Assembly: GCF_003363155.1 (NCBI RefSeq) | Contig: NZ_QRBE01000004.1 | Span: 158,003 to 222,002, forward strand | Length of the DNA stretch: 64,000 bases | DNA from: Dyella monticola | GTDB lineage: Bacteria > Pseudomonadota > Gammaproteobacteria > Xanthomonadales > Rhodanobacteraceae | Direction of reading: 5' to 3' | In this document: positions 54,950-63,382 of the stretch, piece after piece | How the letters are laid out: each line of letters starts with the position of its first letter | Position numbering within the stretch: the first letter of the stretch is position 1 | Translations under genes and position numbers: made by a program | The notes under the pieces: generated by a model | The model's database searches: none | Told to the model about the DNA's origin: nothing | Seen by the model: only the letters and a program-made list of their open reading frames with translations

Positions 54950-55993
54950 ATGAATAAGGCAGTCATGTGGATTCTGGTTGCGGGCGTGGCCGGCTGCTCT
55001 CAGCAAGCCCAGCAAGTCGCCGGCGGGACCTCGTCTCCTCCATCCGCCACCCCAGCGGCCCCGCCATCTGACTCGACCAGCCTTTCTGGGACGTATGTGT
55101 CCGTCGGCCACGACACCTCGACTGACCAGGTCTTCATCGAAGCTCTCCGGATCACACAGTCCGGGCCCAATCAGTTCACCGGCACCCTGGAAAGCACCGA
55201 GGTGAACAAGGCCGGTAAGACCACGAACAACACGCAAAGTGTCACGGGCAACTTCGATGGTTCCCATGCCACCATCGCGCTCGACCAGGTCATTGGCCAT
55301 GTCAACCGCGAGGCGACGATTGTCTCCGATTCGATCACGATGACGTGGATGCAAAACGGCCAGCTCGTCACGGAGCAGTTTGCACGCAAGTCGGACGAGC
55401 AATACGCCTCCATGCTGCAAACGCTGGGGCATGCGGCGCAAAACTTGGCGGCGACCGATGCGGCTGTGGCCAAGGCGCAAGAGGCCAATAAGGAAACAGC
55501 CGAATTGGTGGATCGGTTGCAGCACTTCCTGGACAAGGAAGAGACCTGGACCCTCGCGCCGGCAGAAACCCGGCACAAGAAAGCGGTGGGTTATGGCGAT
55601 GCTGGCTTAGCCAAGGTCAAGCAATTGCTGGCCCTGCATCAGTTCCAAGCCAATGTCAGCGCCAACACACTGGCCGTTCAAATGAACACCGCCGGCATCC
55701 AGTTGGGCCTGGCACTCGACAACGACACCAGCGCGATCAGCACTGCCCAACAAAAGATGGCGAGCTTGGACAATGCCATCGCCGTCTCTCCCTGCCTGGC
55801 GCCCGATGGTTCGCTGGTGCCCAATCCCTTGCCGGCATGTGCGCTAATACCTGACATGGTGTCGCGCTATCGAGCGGTCCACGGCTCCGCCGAGTTGATG
55901 TTGGCGCAGCTCAACAGCATCAATCAGCAAACCCGCTCCGAATACGACGAGCGGTTGAAGCAGGCACAGGATTTAGTCAGTGCAGCGCATTAG
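54950..55993 (+). CDS. Lipoprotein with C-terminal helical domain
   Basis: A 347-residue exported protein. The short signal peptide MNKAVMWILVAGVAGC gives a lipobox cysteine at 16. A Pro/Ser-rich linker (20-45) is followed by a beta-rich domain (LSGTYVSVGHDTST..FTGTLEST, about 46-145) and then long helices (about 150-345). It starts 35 nt after the previous lipoprotein gene on the same strand and is probably co-transcribed with it. Confidence 0.78.
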   Translation: MNKAVMWILVAGVAGCSQQAQQVAGGTSSPPSATPAAPPSDSTSLSGTYVSVGHDTSTDQVFIEALRITQSGPNQFTGTLESTEVNKAGKTTNNTQSVTGNFDGSHATIALDQVIGHVNREATIVSDSITMTWMQNGQLVTEQFARKSDEQYASMLQTLGHAAQNLAATDAAVAKAQEANKETAELVDRLQHFLDKEETWTLAPAETRHKKAVGYGDAGLAKVKQLLALHQFQANVSANTLAVQMNTAGIQLGLALDNDTSAISTAQQKMASLDNAIAVSPCLAPDGSLVPNPLPACALIPDMVSRYRAVHGSAELMLAQLNSINQQTRSEYDERLKQAQDLVSAAH

Positions 55994-56053
55994 TGCGGAA
56001 AGCGATTCTACCCAAGGGCTGCAGCAACGCGGAAAAATAGGAATAAAGGACTG

Positions 56054-56389
56054 ATGACTACCCAAACACCACCGTTCCCGTTGTTCAATTTGGATGATCT
56101 AAAAGAAGCCAAGCGAACAGGCACCCCTTACACTTTTCGATTCAACACCAATGACCACGAGGCGCTTGGTCTCTTGCAGTGGCAGGTGAATAACGGGTGG
56201 GATCAACTATTGGAGTCATATGTGGCGGGGCGGAGCTATGCAACGCGGTTGCAGCTCGACCATCCGTTTTACGAAGCAAGCACTGTCGTGGATTACATTC
56301 ACGTGTATCGGGAGCACGGTTTCGGGTGTATCACTGGAACGTGGTTTGGTAATCAGCGAGACAACACGACACCTACGGAAACTGAGTGA
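56054..56389 (+). CDS. Hypothetical protein
   Basis: A 111-residue soluble protein, not recognised. It is rich in aromatic residues (FPLFNLDDLKEAKR, HEALGLLQWQVNNGWDQLLE, YREHGFGCITGTWFGNQ) with a Thr-rich C-terminus. It lies 60 nt after the second lipoprotein gene and 32 nt before the next gene, suggesting an operon. Confidence 0.6.
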   Translation: MTTQTPPFPLFNLDDLKEAKRTGTPYTFRFNTNDHEALGLLQWQVNNGWDQLLESYVAGRSYATRLQLDHPFYEASTVVDYIHVYREHGFGCITGTWFGNQRDNTTPTETE

Positions 56390-56421
56390 GGCAGAGCGCC
56401 TATTAAAGGAACAGGGAGCCC

Positions 56422-57441
56422 ATGATCGCGAACGCGACTCAACAGCAGGCCGGGCAGGCACCGCCTGTGCAAGCTGCCGTCAAACCATCCGTAAGCGTCC
56501 CGCCTGCCAGCGCGTCCCCACCAACACCAAGCGTCGTCTCGCATGCGTCGCAGGGGCCGCTGCCGATCGAAATCACAAAGTCGCCGACGGACTACACTGG
56601 CATCGCAATCAGTATTGGTGCGTCGATGCTTGTGGCAGTGGTGACGTCATATATAGGGTTTCGAATCGCCAAGCTGCAGCTTGAACGGCAACGGAAAGAC
56701 GCCCAGGAGCAACAAAGGGCGAACACCAAGGCGCAACTTCGCCTGGACGCTTACAAAGACATCCAGTCCGCCCTCGCCAAATATGCGGCCATCAAATCGC
56801 CAGCCGCAAAGCTGGCGACCATCCGCGCCGACCTCAATCGAGTGGTTGTTGCCACGAGAGACGGCAAGCAACCCACTTTGCGATCCCGAGCCGCGCAGTT
56901 CACCGACAACCTCGATGCATTCCAAAACGCGCTGCGTGAATTGAAACTGTGTATCGAGCGCTACGAAGCAATTCTGCCGGGCTTCGACATCTTCAAGAAG
57001 GCACTGGCCTGCGGGTTGCACGAACTATTGCGGCTTCGCGGTGCGGTTGAACAGGTGTTGGCGGACTGGCTGCCCGTGGATAGTAGATACCAAGGTGTGA
57101 CGACTCCCGCTAATGTGAAGCTAGTGACAGCCGACGCGCAAACGGCCTTTGACAGGGCAGCGTGGCCACTCGAAACTGCGATTCAGCAGGTCGAAGGCTG
57201 GGTATTTGATCTTGGGGTAGAAGCACAAAACTTCACGCTGAAGGACTATGCCGACCAGCCGGTTCCACGTAGGAAACCCGATGAGCCGTTCTTTACGGTG
57301 ACCGTTGACCTCGAAGATCGGGAGTCGCTTCAAAAGAAGTTTGCTGAGACCGAATACGGGAAAGCGGTGACTGCATCGCTGATAATTCAACTTCGCAAGC
57401 GCATGTCAAAGAAAGAATCATCGAAGTCGGACGCGGTGTAA
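56422..57441 (+). CDS. Single-span membrane protein with helical cytoplasmic domain
   Basis: A 339-residue protein. The N-terminal 50 residues are Pro/Ser-rich. One membrane helix is at about 59-78 (GIAISIGASMLVAVVTSYIGF). A basic, Gln-rich helix follows (RIAKLQLERQRKDAQEQQR), then a large helical domain. This layout, one anchor followed by a long helical domain, is common among effector proteins of uncharacterised defence or signalling systems, but no family can be named. Confidence 0.65.
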   Translation: MIANATQQQAGQAPPVQAAVKPSVSVPPASASPPTPSVVSHASQGPLPIEITKSPTDYTGIAISIGASMLVAVVTSYIGFRIAKLQLERQRKDAQEQQRANTKAQLRLDAYKDIQSALAKYAAIKSPAAKLATIRADLNRVVVATRDGKQPTLRSRAAQFTDNLDAFQNALRELKLCIERYEAILPGFDIFKKALACGLHELLRLRGAVEQVLADWLPVDSRYQGVTTPANVKLVTADAQTAFDRAAWPLETAIQQVEGWVFDLGVEAQNFTLKDYADQPVPRRKPDEPFFTVTVDLEDRESLQKKFAETEYGKAVTASLIIQLRKRMSKKESSKSDAV

Positions 57442-57446
57442 GCGTG

Positions 57447-58028
57447 ATGAATAACCAGGAAGTGATCGCCATCTGGATTCCTTATCGCCTGCAGGCGATA
57501 AGCACGATGTGGTGGGCCTACAACCAACTGCAAGATCTCCCGCAGCCGCGAGAACTACAAGTGTTTGTCGATGGCAAACAACTCCTCCAAGGCAACGCAA
57601 GCGCGGTGCTCAACCCTATGGTTGAGGCAGGGTTTATTCATGCGCGTTGCCTCCTGGAATTCTTAGGGCTTGGCGTGAGGGCGGGGAAGCTGGTCACGGT
57701 CGGCAATCGGAGGGTGGACGACATCGCTATCGAGCACTTTACGGCGAATGGCGTCGCGTTGGAGAAGGTCACGCCAGATGCCGCATTGAGTGCCTACACG
57801 GGTCCGAAGGATCGGGGCGAACGTGCGCTAGTAGCGATTTTGGAGCTGACTAATAAGGGTTTGGCTCACTTCACGAACACATTTCAAGATGGCTACAACA
57901 GCCTTGACCTTGAAATCGCCTGCAAGGGAATACCCGTGCTCGTGCAGAACCACCTTTACATGAAATTGAACATGCCCGTGCCAGTGGCTCCCAAGCCGAG
58001 CGCAGGAGATTTGACGTCGAATAATTGA
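57447..58028 (+). CDS. Hypothetical protein
   Basis: A 193-residue soluble protein, not recognised. The N-terminal part (IWIPYRLQAISTMWWAYNQLQ) is aromatic. A central stretch (PMVEAGFIHARCLLEFLGLGV) and a later helical part (ERALVAILELTNKGLAHFTNTF) look alpha-helical. It begins 5 nt after the upstream gene, which implies co-expression. Start choice between 57444 and 57447 is open. Confidence 0.62.
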   Translation: MNNQEVIAIWIPYRLQAISTMWWAYNQLQDLPQPRELQVFVDGKQLLQGNASAVLNPMVEAGFIHARCLLEFLGLGVRAGKLVTVGNRRVDDIAIEHFTANGVALEKVTPDAALSAYTGPKDRGERALVAILELTNKGLAHFTNTFQDGYNSLDLEIACKGIPVLVQNHLYMKLNMPVPVAPKPSAGDLTSNN

Positions 58029-58206
58029 TATCAAGAGACAGCGCCATGACCCTCGCCTTCGAGCCCACACGCTCTTACGTCTACAACGCCTCACGCTACG
58101 CACTGTTGTCTATGTTAATCCGAACGTTGGACTTTCGATCGAACACCTGGAAGGTGAGCTGCGCAACTTTGCCAGGCTCACAAGTGATCAATTGGGATTG
58201 TTCTAA
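58027..58206 (+). pseudogene. Possible gene remnant before the Mrr-like gene
   Basis: A frame without a normal start runs to a stop at 58206. Its end reads like real protein (VVYVNPNVGLSIEHLEGEL, then SDQLGLF). It may be the tail of a lost gene. A competing frame in the same interval shows no protein-like pattern. Low confidence. Confidence 0.22.
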
Positions 58207-58218
58207 GGAAAAGCATGC

Positions 58219-59139
58219 ATGGATAAATTACCTTCTACGACGAAGGCCTACTTCATCAAGTTGGGTGAGGGCGGCGCCTGGGAAGACGCTTGCCTGGCCA
58301 ATGGCACCATCCGGTTCGGCTACCACGACACACCGCAGGAGCTGTGTTTGACCGGACAATGGGACAAGGTTCATGAGTTTTGGACCGCAGAGCGTGGCAA
58401 TTCCGGCACGGCCAGCAACGACGTCCGGCAAATCCAAACCTTTTTCGAGGCCGACGAAAGCAGCATCTTCATCACTTTTTCCAAAAACTACCTTTGGTGG
58501 TGCCGCCCCACAGGCGTACCTTGGGTTGTTCCCGAAGAGGGCAACGCGCGCCTGCGAAACACGGTGGATGGTTGGAAAAAGACTAGCTTGGGAGGGGAGC
58601 CACTTTCGGTTAGTCGGCTTTCGGGCAAGTTGACGAAAACACAGATGTATCAGGGCACCATCTGCGAGGTGGGCGAAACGGCTTATCTGTTGAGACGAAT
58701 CAACGATGAGAAAACCCCCGAGCTTGCTGCGGCCGAAGAAACCGAAAAGGTGTTGCTGGGTCAAATCCTGGCAATGGTGAGGTTGCTCACGCCCGAGGAC
58801 TTTGAGCTGATGGTGGAGCTGATCTTTTCGCAAAGTGGGTGGCGTCGGCAAACGCGAACCGGCGGCAATCAAAAGACGATGGATTTAGACCTGCTGTTGC
58901 CGACGACGAACGAGCGCGCCTTTGTCCAGGTGAAGTCCAAGACGAAGCGCAAGCAGTTTGATGAGTATGCCGAGGCCTTCGCTGGAACCGACGCGCACAC
59001 GCGGATGTTCTACGTTTGGCACACCGGCACGGTGGACCGGGATCCCCCGCCGAACATCACGCTTTGGGGACCAGACCTCATAGCCAGCAAAGTGTTGGAA
59101 GCGGGCCTGTTGGCGTTGCTAAAAGATCGCATTTCCTAA
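58219..59139 (+). CDS. Mrr-like restriction endonuclease domain protein
   Basis: A 306-residue protein. The N-terminal 170 residues (YFIKLGEGGAWEDACLANGTIRFGYH) form an unfamiliar sensing or DNA-binding region. The C-terminal part (about 195-300) matches the Mrr_cat pattern: TPEDFELMVELIFSQSGW, then an Asp-rich strand (MDLDLLLPT) and FVQVKSKTKRKQF, with the QVK replacing the usual ExK as in Mrr. Such enzymes cut modified DNA, so a defence role is reasonable inference. It follows the 57447 gene after 190 nt. Confidence 0.78.
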   Translation: MDKLPSTTKAYFIKLGEGGAWEDACLANGTIRFGYHDTPQELCLTGQWDKVHEFWTAERGNSGTASNDVRQIQTFFEADESSIFITFSKNYLWWCRPTGVPWVVPEEGNARLRNTVDGWKKTSLGGEPLSVSRLSGKLTKTQMYQGTICEVGETAYLLRRINDEKTPELAAAEETEKVLLGQILAMVRLLTPEDFELMVELIFSQSGWRRQTRTGGNQKTMDLDLLLPTTNERAFVQVKSKTKRKQFDEYAEAFAGTDAHTRMFYVWHTGTVDRDPPPNITLWGPDLIASKVLEAGLLALLKDRIS

Positions 59140-59152
59140 GGAGCTTACGATC

Positions 59153-59395
59153 ATGATGAAAGGTGGATTGAACTGGGCAAACGACCATCTCGATCACCAA
59201 ACCCCTCCATGCGCGCCGAATTGCTTGGACTGCGCTTGGGCCAAACGCGTGAAGGAAGAAGAGAGGCGGGCGCGTGACAGGTTTGATGAACAGCTTCACC
59301 GACTTCACGAGAAAGAGAGGGAAGAACTGATCAATTCGCTGCCTCTCGCGTCGAGGCAGGTGGTGATGGAAAAGTTACGCCCGCGGCGTATATAA
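59153..59395 (+). CDS. Small charged protein with CxxC motif
   Basis: An 80-residue frame starting 13 nt after the Mrr-like gene. APNCLDCAWAKR could bind zinc, and the rest is a strongly charged helix (RVKEEERRARDRFDEQLHRL). It is too short to classify. The close spacing suggests that it is expressed with the endonuclease. Confidence 0.5.
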   Translation: MMKGGLNWANDHLDHQTPPCAPNCLDCAWAKRVKEEERRARDRFDEQLHRLHEKEREELINSLPLASRQVVMEKLRPRRI

Positions 59396-59821
59396 GGTGG
59401 CATTCCGAACGTGAGGAGCTGAGACGAGATCTCAGCTCCGGCTCCGCGAATGCCCCCGGTCCACAGATGACGTGGGCAACTTGGCGTCGATTTGCCGGGC
59501 GCGATCTTCGGCGTCCAGTTTTTCACGGCGTGAAACACGTCGGTCCAGAAAGTGTCGTTGCGTTCCCGCTGCGTTTCATAGCGAATCCGGGCGAGGTCAG
59601 ACACGAAGTCGATGCGGGTGGGCACGACGGAAACCTTGGCGGGTGGAAGCCAGGGCCAGGAGGATGGGTCCACGGGTTCGCGCGCAAACTGGTTCGACTG
59701 GCCGAGACAAAAAGGGAACACGCCTATCAGGTGTGTTCCCTTTCTTTATGCCGCAAAACGAAGTAATAGGAAAAAGTCTGCTCAACGAAACCCGACGAGA
59801 TGCCAAGCGGTGCTTTTCAAG
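59396..59821. other. Gap with a bidirectional terminator
   Basis: No convincing gene. AAAGGGAACACGCC (59711-59724) pairs with GGTGTGTTCCCTTT (59730-59743), with T-runs on both sides, so it can end both the plus-strand genes and the minus-strand phnA-like gene. A minus-strand frame at 59305-59721 contains a protein-like patch (PTRIDFVSDLARIRYETQRE) and may be a remnant, but its other parts do not look coding. Confidence 0.5.
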
Positions 59822-60169
59822 TCAGGCTTTCTTGAGAAAGCAAACCTTAAGCACCAGACCTTTGATCTTATCGGAGTTGCCTTCGATGTGTTCCGAGTCG
59901 CCGTCGACGAGTCGAATGTTGCGAATGACGGTTCCCTGCTTAAGAGGAATGGAGGAGCCCTTGACCTTCAGGTCCTTGATGACGACAACCGAATCGCCAC
60001 CATGGAGCACGTTGCCATGGACATCGCGCACGACTGTGGTGACCTCTTCGATTTTTGCCACTACCTTCGGCCATTCGTACCCGCAATCTGGACAGATGTA
60101 GACCATCCCATCCGGGTACGTGTTTTCCATGCCGCAACGTAGACAGGCTGGGATCTCGGATATTTCCAT
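59822..60169 (-). CDS. yjdM: PhnA/YjdM family zinc-ribbon protein
   Basis: A 115-residue protein. The N-terminal zinc ribbon (CLRCGMENTYPDGMVYICPDCGYEW) and the conserved core (DVHGNVLHGGDSVVVIKDLK, KQGTVIRNIRLVDGD) match E. coli YjdM closely. Once linked to alkylphosphonate use, its biochemical role is not established. The ATG at 60169 is preferred to an in-frame TTG one codon upstream. Confidence 0.93.
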   Translation of the reverse strand: MEISEIPACLRCGMENTYPDGMVYICPDCGYEWPKVVAKIEEVTTVVRDVHGNVLHGGDSVVVIKDLKVKGSSIPLKQGTVIRNIRLVDGDSEHIEGNSDKIKGLVLKVCFLKKA

Positions 60170-60269
60170 CAAAAAGCCTCTTTCTAGGTAAATGAATACA
60201 ACGGTTTCGTACCATCGTTGCTAGCGTGGATGGATATCGCGGGCCACGATCAGCTTCTCTTACAGAGCG

Positions 60270-60620
60270 CTACATCCATTCGTAGGATGCGGCTCGCACG
60301 AAGTGTTCACGAGCAGTAGAGCTAAGCCACGGAAAGGCGCGGCCAATGGCTTGATCGGCTGATTTGCACCCGACTTGTAAGTCGTGATTTTGCCAATGCG
60401 TCGCGCTGCAAGCATGAGTCCAGATATTCCGAGCCATGATCCGATCTGTCCCGGACAAGCCTTCGTGGGTCAACACGGCTTCCAAGAAGCGCCAAGGCGC
60501 TGACCAGTCGGTAAAGCTTTCCACAATGCTGACAATGTTTGATTGGGACATCGAATGGAACCTGTTGATCTCCTCGGTAAGAGGAGGCTCGTGGTGCGAC
60601 GATGGGCACAGCCAGCGCAT
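60270..60620 (-). CDS. Hypothetical protein
   Basis: A soluble frame of about 116 residues, longer if an earlier start is used (up to 60758, where it would overlap the receiver gene). MSQSNIVSIVESFTDWSAPWRFLEAVLTH and TDRIMARNIWTHACSATHWQ look like helical protein; the region before is less convincing. Not recognised. Confidence 0.42.
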   Translation of the reverse strand: MRWLCPSSHHEPPLTEEINRFHSMSQSNIVSIVESFTDWSAPWRFLEAVLTHEGLSGTDRIMARNIWTHACSATHWQNHDLQVGCKSADQAIGRAFPWLSSTAREHFVRAASYEWM

Positions 60621-60732
60621 ACGGTGAGTATCAATGTATCCGTTGCCGTCGCGTGCGGCCAGGGTGCTCTTTGCTTCTTTTCTTACGTAGATGATGAAGG
60701 TTTCAATCGGTGGAAGGCAGCACATGCCGGCC

Positions 60733-61092
60733 CTAAGCCTGTGGCTGTCCGATGACACATGCCAGGCAATGACGCAATTCGACCACGCCCACTGGCTTAA
60801 TCAAGGTGATGTCACCCCGGAACGCGATAGGCTTGGCCGAGCCCGTCGCGGCGTCTTGCTCCAGTAGCAGCACGATTGGGATGGCACAGCGACGAAATAG
60901 GCTTATCAGAGCCTTTACTTCGCGATAGGGAAGATGCGCATCAACAATCGCCACGCGATGATCGGCCAGCAGCATCGCGTTCAGTGCCGAATCCAGCCCG
61001 CTCGCCGCGCAGACGGCATAACCGCTCCGCTGTAGGTCCTGTTCCAGCGCTTGGCGAAAAACCGCATCGTCATCCACGATCAAGACAGACAT
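60733..61092 (-). CDS. Stand-alone response regulator receiver domain
   Basis: A 119-residue receiver without output domain. Acidic residues Asp7-Asp9 (LIVDDDA), the phospho-acceptor Asp51 (VAIVDAHLP) and Lys99 (TLIKPVG) are present. The usual Thr/Ser switch position carries Glu (LLLEQD), so signalling may differ from standard CheY-like proteins. The N-terminus is set by MSVLIVDDD. No cognate kinase gene lies next to it; the nearest candidate in the island is the degenerate MASE1 protein. Confidence 0.88.
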   Translation of the reverse strand: MSVLIVDDDAVFRQALEQDLQRSGYAVCAASGLDSALNAMLLADHRVAIVDAHLPYREVKALISLFRRCAIPIVLLLEQDAATGSAKPIAFRGDITLIKPVGVVELRHCLACVIGQPQA

Positions 61093-61162
61093 CGTGTCAG
61101 CCTTCGAACGCTGCAGACGACGCAACGACCTCACGCATAGCGGGATGCATAACAGCGTGTCG

Positions 61163-61966
61163 TCACTTGCGGCGTTTTTGCCGGCTCAGCGCATGAAAGC
61201 GCGAGGGTGGCGATAGATGCGCGCGCACGGTTTCAAAAAGCGGGCTGGCTTCCGACGGACGTTCCAGGTGACGTCCCACGGACGCGGCAGCTAATTGAGC
61301 GACTTCCATCGGAAGGGGTACAGTGGTCTCGGGCCAGAATCCCAACTCCAGAGCGCCCAGTCGTGCCGCACTATCCAGATGCGGCAACACCTCGCCATAG
61401 GTGGCGCGGCGTAGTTCGTTGTCCGTGGTGTTGCCAGGCGCTGCGATGATGATGCGGCACGCCGTCTGGTTGGTGCTTTTCAAATAGGTGCCGTACGCCG
61501 TCAAGCAACCGGAAAACAGGGAGCGATAGCGCAACGTGTCCGACCCTGCGCTTTGTCCGACCTGATGCTCGACGACTGCCACCGCGAAGCGCAGCGGCAA
61601 TCGGCGAATGAGTGTGGCCAAGGTGGTTTCAGCCGCATTCGGTTCCCGGACAGGAAGACATAACTGGGGCGCCACGTCGTGGAGCCAGGACGCGATCGGC
61701 GCGCGGATGGACGCGGGGCTGTCATCGCGACGCAGCGACTGCAACCCGGTCAGCGATTGCGTAAGCATGGACCAGGCGGCCGATATGGTCGGCCAGCAGA
61801 GAATCTGCACGTCGATGCGCTTGTCCTGGGTACTCACGCTGTACTCGCCAAGAAACGCCACGTGTTCAGGCCGTAAACCGGCCATCGTCTGTAAAACACT
61901 GGGGGCACTTTTCGCCGCCGAGGACGGCGGTCGGCGGATGGGTTTATCCGTTACTGGCACGGTCAT
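61163..61966 (-). CDS. Protein with DUF3800-like C-terminal half
   Basis: A 267-residue protein. The C-terminal half resembles DUF3800 proteins in pattern (LRYRSLFSGCLTAYGTYLKS, RIIIAAPGNTTDNELRRA, PMEVAQLAAASVGRHLERP), but the N-terminal acidic YLDESG-type motif of that family is not evident, so relation is tentative. DUF3800 proteins are common on mobile elements and near defence genes. It overlaps the upstream ribbon-helix-helix gene by 23 nt. Confidence 0.55.
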   Translation of the reverse strand: MTVPVTDKPIRRPPSSAAKSAPSVLQTMAGLRPEHVAFLGEYSVSTQDKRIDVQILCWPTISAAWSMLTQSLTGLQSLRRDDSPASIRAPIASWLHDVAPQLCLPVREPNAAETTLATLIRRLPLRFAVAVVEHQVGQSAGSDTLRYRSLFSGCLTAYGTYLKSTNQTACRIIIAAPGNTTDNELRRATYGEVLPHLDSAARLGALELGFWPETTVPLPMEVAQLAAASVGRHLERPSEASPLFETVRAHLSPPSRFHALSRQKRRK

Positions 61967-62159
61967 TGGGTTCTTCCGGCAGCGCCTCGTCTTCGGCATG
62001 CCAAGGGCGGCCGGAGGTGCGTTCGATGTATTCGCGGATCAATCGGCGGACGACCTGGGACGGTGTCGCGTCCTCAGCCGCACATAAGCGCTCGAAGACC
62101 GCCTTCTTGCGTGGGTCGATCAGGATCGTGAGACGGGCGGTACGATTTTCGATGGCCAT
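61944..62159 (-). CDS. Ribbon-helix-helix DNA-binding protein
   Basis: A 71-residue protein. TARLTILIDPRKKAVFERLCAAEDATPSQVVRRLIREYIERT shows the beta-strand, helix, helix pattern of the CopG/Arc class. The C-terminal tail is acidic (HAEDEALPEEPNDRAS). The ATG at 62159 is closer to a usable ribosome site than an upstream in-frame start at 62183. Its overlap with the following gene suggests that it regulates or partners its product, as in an antitoxin-toxin layout. Confidence 0.78.
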   Translation of the reverse strand: MAIENRTARLTILIDPRKKAVFERLCAAEDATPSQVVRRLIREYIERTSGRPWHAEDEALPEEPNDRASNG

Positions 62160-62272
62160 AGGAGTATTCTCCAACTTACACACGAATCAATCTACATGAT
62201 AATCAAATTATCATACAACGCACATGGTGCGTTTTCATGATGTTTGCGACGCCATGACGGGGGATCGAATAC

Positions 62273-62722
62273 GTGAATGAGCTGGCCGCCGCATCACCGA
62301 TGGTGACCGCCGTACTCGGTCTGGTCACGACCTGGCTGCTCGTCGGCGGACTAGGTTTGGTGCGCCCGAACCAGATCGGCTGGATCGCCCACGTCTTGTT
62401 TCCCTTGGGTGCTTTGGTCGCACTGGGCGTTGCCGTCGTCGGCGCCACGACGTGGCTGCCTACGTTTGTGACGCAGCAGGCGGTGTTCCCGCTCGGACTG
62501 CCGGACTTGCCGTTTCATGTGCGGCTGGATGCGCTGTCGGGATTTTTCCTGGTACTGCTGGGCAGTGCCGGCACCGGCATTTCGATCTTCTCGGCGGGCT
62601 ATTTCCGTGCGGGCGAAGGCACGGCGCCTGGCCTCTTGTGCCTGCAATACCACGTGTTTCTCGCCAGTATGGCGATGGTCATGCTGGCGGACGATGCGTA
62701 TCTGTTCATGGTGGCTTGGGAA
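62273..62722 (+). pseudogene. Truncated hydrogenase-4 subunit B-like gene
   Basis: Starting at GTG 62273, about 149 residues match the first membrane helices of HyfB/NuoL-type proton-pumping subunits (FHVRLDALSGFFLVLLG, YFRAGEG, AYLFMVAWE). Right after MVAWE, where the family continues for hundreds of residues, the sequence switches into the duplicated module at 62720. The frame then runs on meaninglessly to 62824. It is a fusion scar and not a functional enzyme. Confidence 0.75.
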
Positions 62723-63058
62723 CCAGCAATGCCGCCACTGCGGTCATACCTTCAGCGATGGATCTTCATAGATCCTCGCTGCTTCAACGACCTTCGTTTC
62801 TCGTCCTCGCGCGCAGGCGCATAGAGCCCGGCTCCACCGGGCTCTATGCGTTTTATGCATCTATATAATTAAGGAGTCCATCATGCATCTGGTTCAATCC
62901 ATGGCCTACGTCGGGGAGCAACCCTGGCATGGCCTCGGGACACAGCTTGTCCCCGATCAGTCCCTGGACATCTGGGCCCAGCAAGCGGGCATGAACTGGC
63001 GGATCGAGACCGCCGACGTCCATTTCGTCGCTGGTCATCCCTTCCCAGGTTCTCTGCA
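62720..63058 (+). repeat. Duplicated module, copy 2 (partner 41897-42234)
   Basis: Starts at the end of the glycine-zipper homologue (CRHCGHTFSDGSS), passes through the terminator and the AT-rich AAGGAG stretch, and ends 58 codons into a DUF932 gene. Both borders fall inside genes: a HyfB-like fragment on the left, an unrelated fragment on the right. This shows recombination and deletion. Confidence 0.85.
62821..62850 (+). terminator. Terminator in module copy 2
   Basis: ATAGAGCCCGG and CCGGGCTCTAT pair perfectly around CTCCA. Copy 1 at 41998 keeps the same stem with a different loop, which supports selection on the structure. Confidence 0.75.
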
Positions 63059-63065
63059 CACCTAA
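62883..63065 (+). pseudogene. Truncated DUF932 gene
   Basis: The first 58 residues (MHLVQSMAYVGEQPWHGLGT ... VAGHPFPGSL) match the intact gene at 42059 with few changes, then a stop follows after two foreign codons. The ribosome site is intact, so a 60-residue peptide could still be made. Confidence 0.85.
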
Positions 63066-63084
63066 CGGGATAACCGACGCCACG

Positions 63085-63345
63085 ATTGATCTCATACAAC
63101 AGCTAAGGGTGGCCAGGACCATTCCAGGTGGTCCTCCGGCTTACGTCATCGAAACACTGGATAATGGAAGTCCAAATGGCCCAGTCCAGATATTCGATGG
63201 GAATGGGAATGCCGTGCTGGAGGGAGTGGCTAAAAACGGAAAGCTTGATGGCCAAGTTCGCTATACGGATGAGAAAGGCCAAGCGGAAGTGGCTTCTTTC
63301 GACAGTGGGCGTTTAACAGGCGCATCCGCTACCTCAGGGAATTAA
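63085..63345 (+). pseudogene. MORN-like repeat gene fragment
   Basis: A frame open into the upstream fragment, ending at 63345. YVIETLDNGSPNGPVQIFDG, then NAVLEGVAKNGKLDGQVRYTD are two MORN/YwqK-like units (DGxGNxxxEGxxKNGKLDG). No good start codon or ribosome site is present (GTG 63109 is possible), so it is probably a 3' remnant of a longer gene. Confidence 0.5.
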
Positions 63346-63382
63346 AAGGAGATATGCCCCTTTTGTCGTAAGCATGGTGCCA

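Noticed and set aside
58025-58351. 108-residue plus-strand frame before the Mrr-like gene
   Set aside because: It runs deep into the Mrr-like gene in another frame and has an Arg/Ser-rich, non-protein-like end.
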